A stretch of 34,158 nt of DNA, from assembly GCA_027064085.1 (NCBI GenBank), contig JAMOQH010000144.1, forward strand, positions 1-34,158, in the 5' to 3' direction. The position numbers were made by a program, and so were the translations under genes. The notes under the pieces are model-generated. The model saw only the letters and a program-made list of their open reading frames with translations. It was not told the origin of the DNA and did no database searches. The stretch is from a bacterium. GTDB taxonomy: Bacteria; UBP6; JAFGXH01. Of the stretch, positions 32,579 through 34,158 are shown piece by piece; position 1 is the first letter of the stretch; each line of letters starts with the position of its first letter.

Positions 32579-34158
32579 TTGAAAAAGTTTTTAATATTAA
32601 TATTTTTAATATTTTCATTAGTTATTACTGCAACAAGTGATGCTGAATATAGAATTTTAGGTGAAAAATTAAATAAAATTATAACATTAAGGGGGATGAA
32701 TGTTGTTTCTGATAAAATCTGGAAAGATTTAGGTGTTGAAAAAGAATATGGTTTTTATAATGAAAATAAAAATCTTTATGAATGCCAAAATAGTGAAATA
32801 AATAATGATAATTGTATTGCAGTAACTATTGATAGATCTTTTAGTGAGCGTATTCAAGAAAATGCTAGAATTAAAGGATATGCTTATATATATAATGACA
32901 ATGAGAATATTATAAAAGAGAATAGTATTATTTTAGGTAAAAACTATATTATTGATGAGGATTATACATATAATGAAAATACTGGTAAATATTATGATAA
33001 TGATTGCGTAAAACCTGAATTATGTATTGTTGAAGTAAATAATATTATTGAAAATTTAATGCCAATTTATGATGATTGGGAAAATAAGGAAGATAATAAA
33101 GAAAACTTTAATTCTAATTATGGTAAAATTAAAAGTAATTTAAATGCTGTACTGAATACTAAAATTAAAGATTATTCTGGAGTAGGTGGTTCACAGTATG
33201 TTCCTGTTTTTGTTTATGATATTTCAAGAATAGGTTTTACATTAAAAATTTTAAATAATTTAAATATTAGACTTGCTAGAGATGATGACGAAATTATAAG
33301 CAATAATAACATTAGTAATGATTCTGTATTTTATAATAAAAATACTCAAATGCTTACTAATTTATCATGTGAATTATTTAAACTAACAGGTAATATTCCT
33401 TATAGTGAGGATTTTAATGAAGGTTTATGTAATTTAGAAAACACATTTCCTAGTGATAATATTTTAAGAGTTGAAAAAAGAGTTTTGTATCAAAAAAGTA
33501 AAGCTAGAGTAAATACTAATTTATATTTCAATGAAGTTAGTCAAACAGTTGAAGAAAAGGAAAGTGATATTAATTTATATGTGGAGCCTAGAAACAATTT
33601 AGAAACAGCATTAACAAATAATTGGAATGATGATATTATTGTTGATTTATTTAGTTTAACGAAGGCAGTAAATTCAAATGGCGTTAATAGTGACTTTAAA
33701 TTTAGATGGGCCCAAGGTAAAGTTTATCAAAATCTTTGGGCTTTGACTTCTGTTATTGTTAATAAAACATTTCAGTTTTATGAAAAAAAAGTTAAAGCTA
33801 AAGCAAAAATTAAGCAACTAATGGAGCTTAAAAGTATTGGTTTACTAAAAGATGAAGAATGGATGGCTTTAGGGTTTGATTCAGGTAAAAATGATATTAA
33901 ATCAGAAATTACTGTTGAACAATTTTTTGATTTTTGGGAGTCATTTACCAGAAATATTGAAAATTCTTTAATTGAAAATTCGGGAAAAACTTATAAGGTT
34001 ACTGAGCTAAACTCAATTTTTTTAGCCTACTTTTTAGATAAATTAAATTTAATTATGATAGATGGTAAAATTTTCCATGACTATGATGCTGAATATATCA
34101 AAAGCTTATCTCAAATGGAGAATAGTAGTCAATATGAGAATTATAAAGATCAATTATT
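32579..34158 (+). CDS. Exported protein of unknown function (cut by window edge)
   Basis: The open frame runs to the right edge without a stop, at least 526 codons. TTG at 32579 has AAGGGAG five bases upstream and is followed directly by a signal peptide (MKKFLILIFLIFSLVITATSDA), so this is the preferred start. The same frame is open upstream without a stop back to 32288, with in-frame ATGs at 32522 and 32303. A 32303 start would place the LQTTNYK repeats ahead of the signal peptide. The mature protein is Asn/Ile/Lys-rich with a few scattered Cys, no recognised domain, and helical stretches such as KVKAKAKIKQLMELKSIG. It is probably periplasmic or secreted. Family unknown. Confidence 0.8.
   Translation, partial: MKKFLILIFLIFSLVITATSDAEYRILGEKLNKIITLRGMNVVSDKIWKDLGVEKEYGFYNENKNLYECQNSEINNDNCIAVTIDRSFSERIQENARIKGYAYIYNDNENIIKENSIILGKNYIIDEDYTYNENTGKYYDNDCVKPELCIVEVNNIIENLMPIYDDWENKEDNKENFNSNYGKIKSNLNAVLNTKIKDYSGVGGSQYVPVFVYDISRIGFTLKILNNLNIRLARDDDEIISNNNISNDSVFYNKNTQMLTNLSCELFKLTGNIPYSEDFNEGLCNLENTFPSDNILRVEKRVLYQKSKARVNTNLYFNEVSQTVEEKESDINLYVEPRNNLETALTNNWNDDIIVDLFSLTKAVNSNGVNSDFKFRWAQGKVYQNLWALTSVIVNKTFQFYEKKVKAKAKIKQLMELKSIGLLKDEEWMALGFDSGKNDIKSEITVEQFFDFWESFTRNIENSLIENSGKTYKVTELNSIFLAYFLDKLNLIMIDGKIFHDYDAEYIKSLSQMENSSQYENYKDQL

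Overview
The window is a strongly AT-rich bacterial segment. Its gene content suggests a Gram-negative, deltaproteobacterial or Myxococcota-like organism: many lipoproteins with lipobox signal peptides, a Cys-rich giant lipoprotein combining MopE-type C-D-G-x-D-N-D-C-D-G repeats with an RCC1-like C terminus, a TonB-type transducer, a bifunctional-type Rel, and a hybrid CheA. The lineage is inferred from these families and is not proven. No rRNA, tRNA or CRISPR array was recognised.

Layout. 1-1592 is accessory: the 3' tail of a transposase-like gene, an orphan lipoprotein behind a near-consensus promoter, and a DUF6884-like protein. 1675-3923 holds a leucine-dehydrogenase-like gene and a butyrate kinase gene, preceded by an odd duplicated leader. 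From 14312 down to 3984 nearly everything runs on the minus strand: rpmB, an M23 peptidase, rel, an unknown gene coupled to rel, a small lipoprotein, then cheA-cheW-cheB-cheR packed with overlaps. Next come an exported MsrB-MsrA fusion (+), and a minus-strand TPR lipoprotein/TonB pair and alpha/beta hydrolase. A Cys-rich lipoprotein (+) follows.

19644-25697 is a complete-looking Fe-S assembly operon: Rrf2 regulator, sufB, sufC, sufD, sufS and an Nfu-type carrier. The regulator keeps three Cys and has a palindrome at its predicted transcription start. A 75-bp tandem palindromic array sits between sufB and sufC. After a 346-bp intergenic region with a perfect 44-bp palindrome comes a ~1400-residue lipoprotein, then a YaiI/YqxD protein, an Rpn-family nuclease with a heptad-length DNA repeat, and an incomplete exported protein preceded by 18 copies of a 7-bp repeat.

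The most interesting signals are: (1) the leucine-dehydrogenase homologue has lost the residues aligned with the catalytic Lys80, Lys68 and Asp115, yet keeps its nucleotide-binding fold and its butyrate-kinase neighbour; (2) one palindromic repeat family (21-nt core with central GGCGGTG or GGCATTG) appears both between suf genes and in-frame inside the cheA linker; (3) three simple-sequence tracts could vary in length (G8 in the dehydrogenase-like gene, (CTACAAA)18 open into an exported protein, 21-bp repeats in the Rpn coiled coil); (4) a short leader ORF overlaps the ribosome site of the dehydrogenase-like gene and could form mutually exclusive hairpins.
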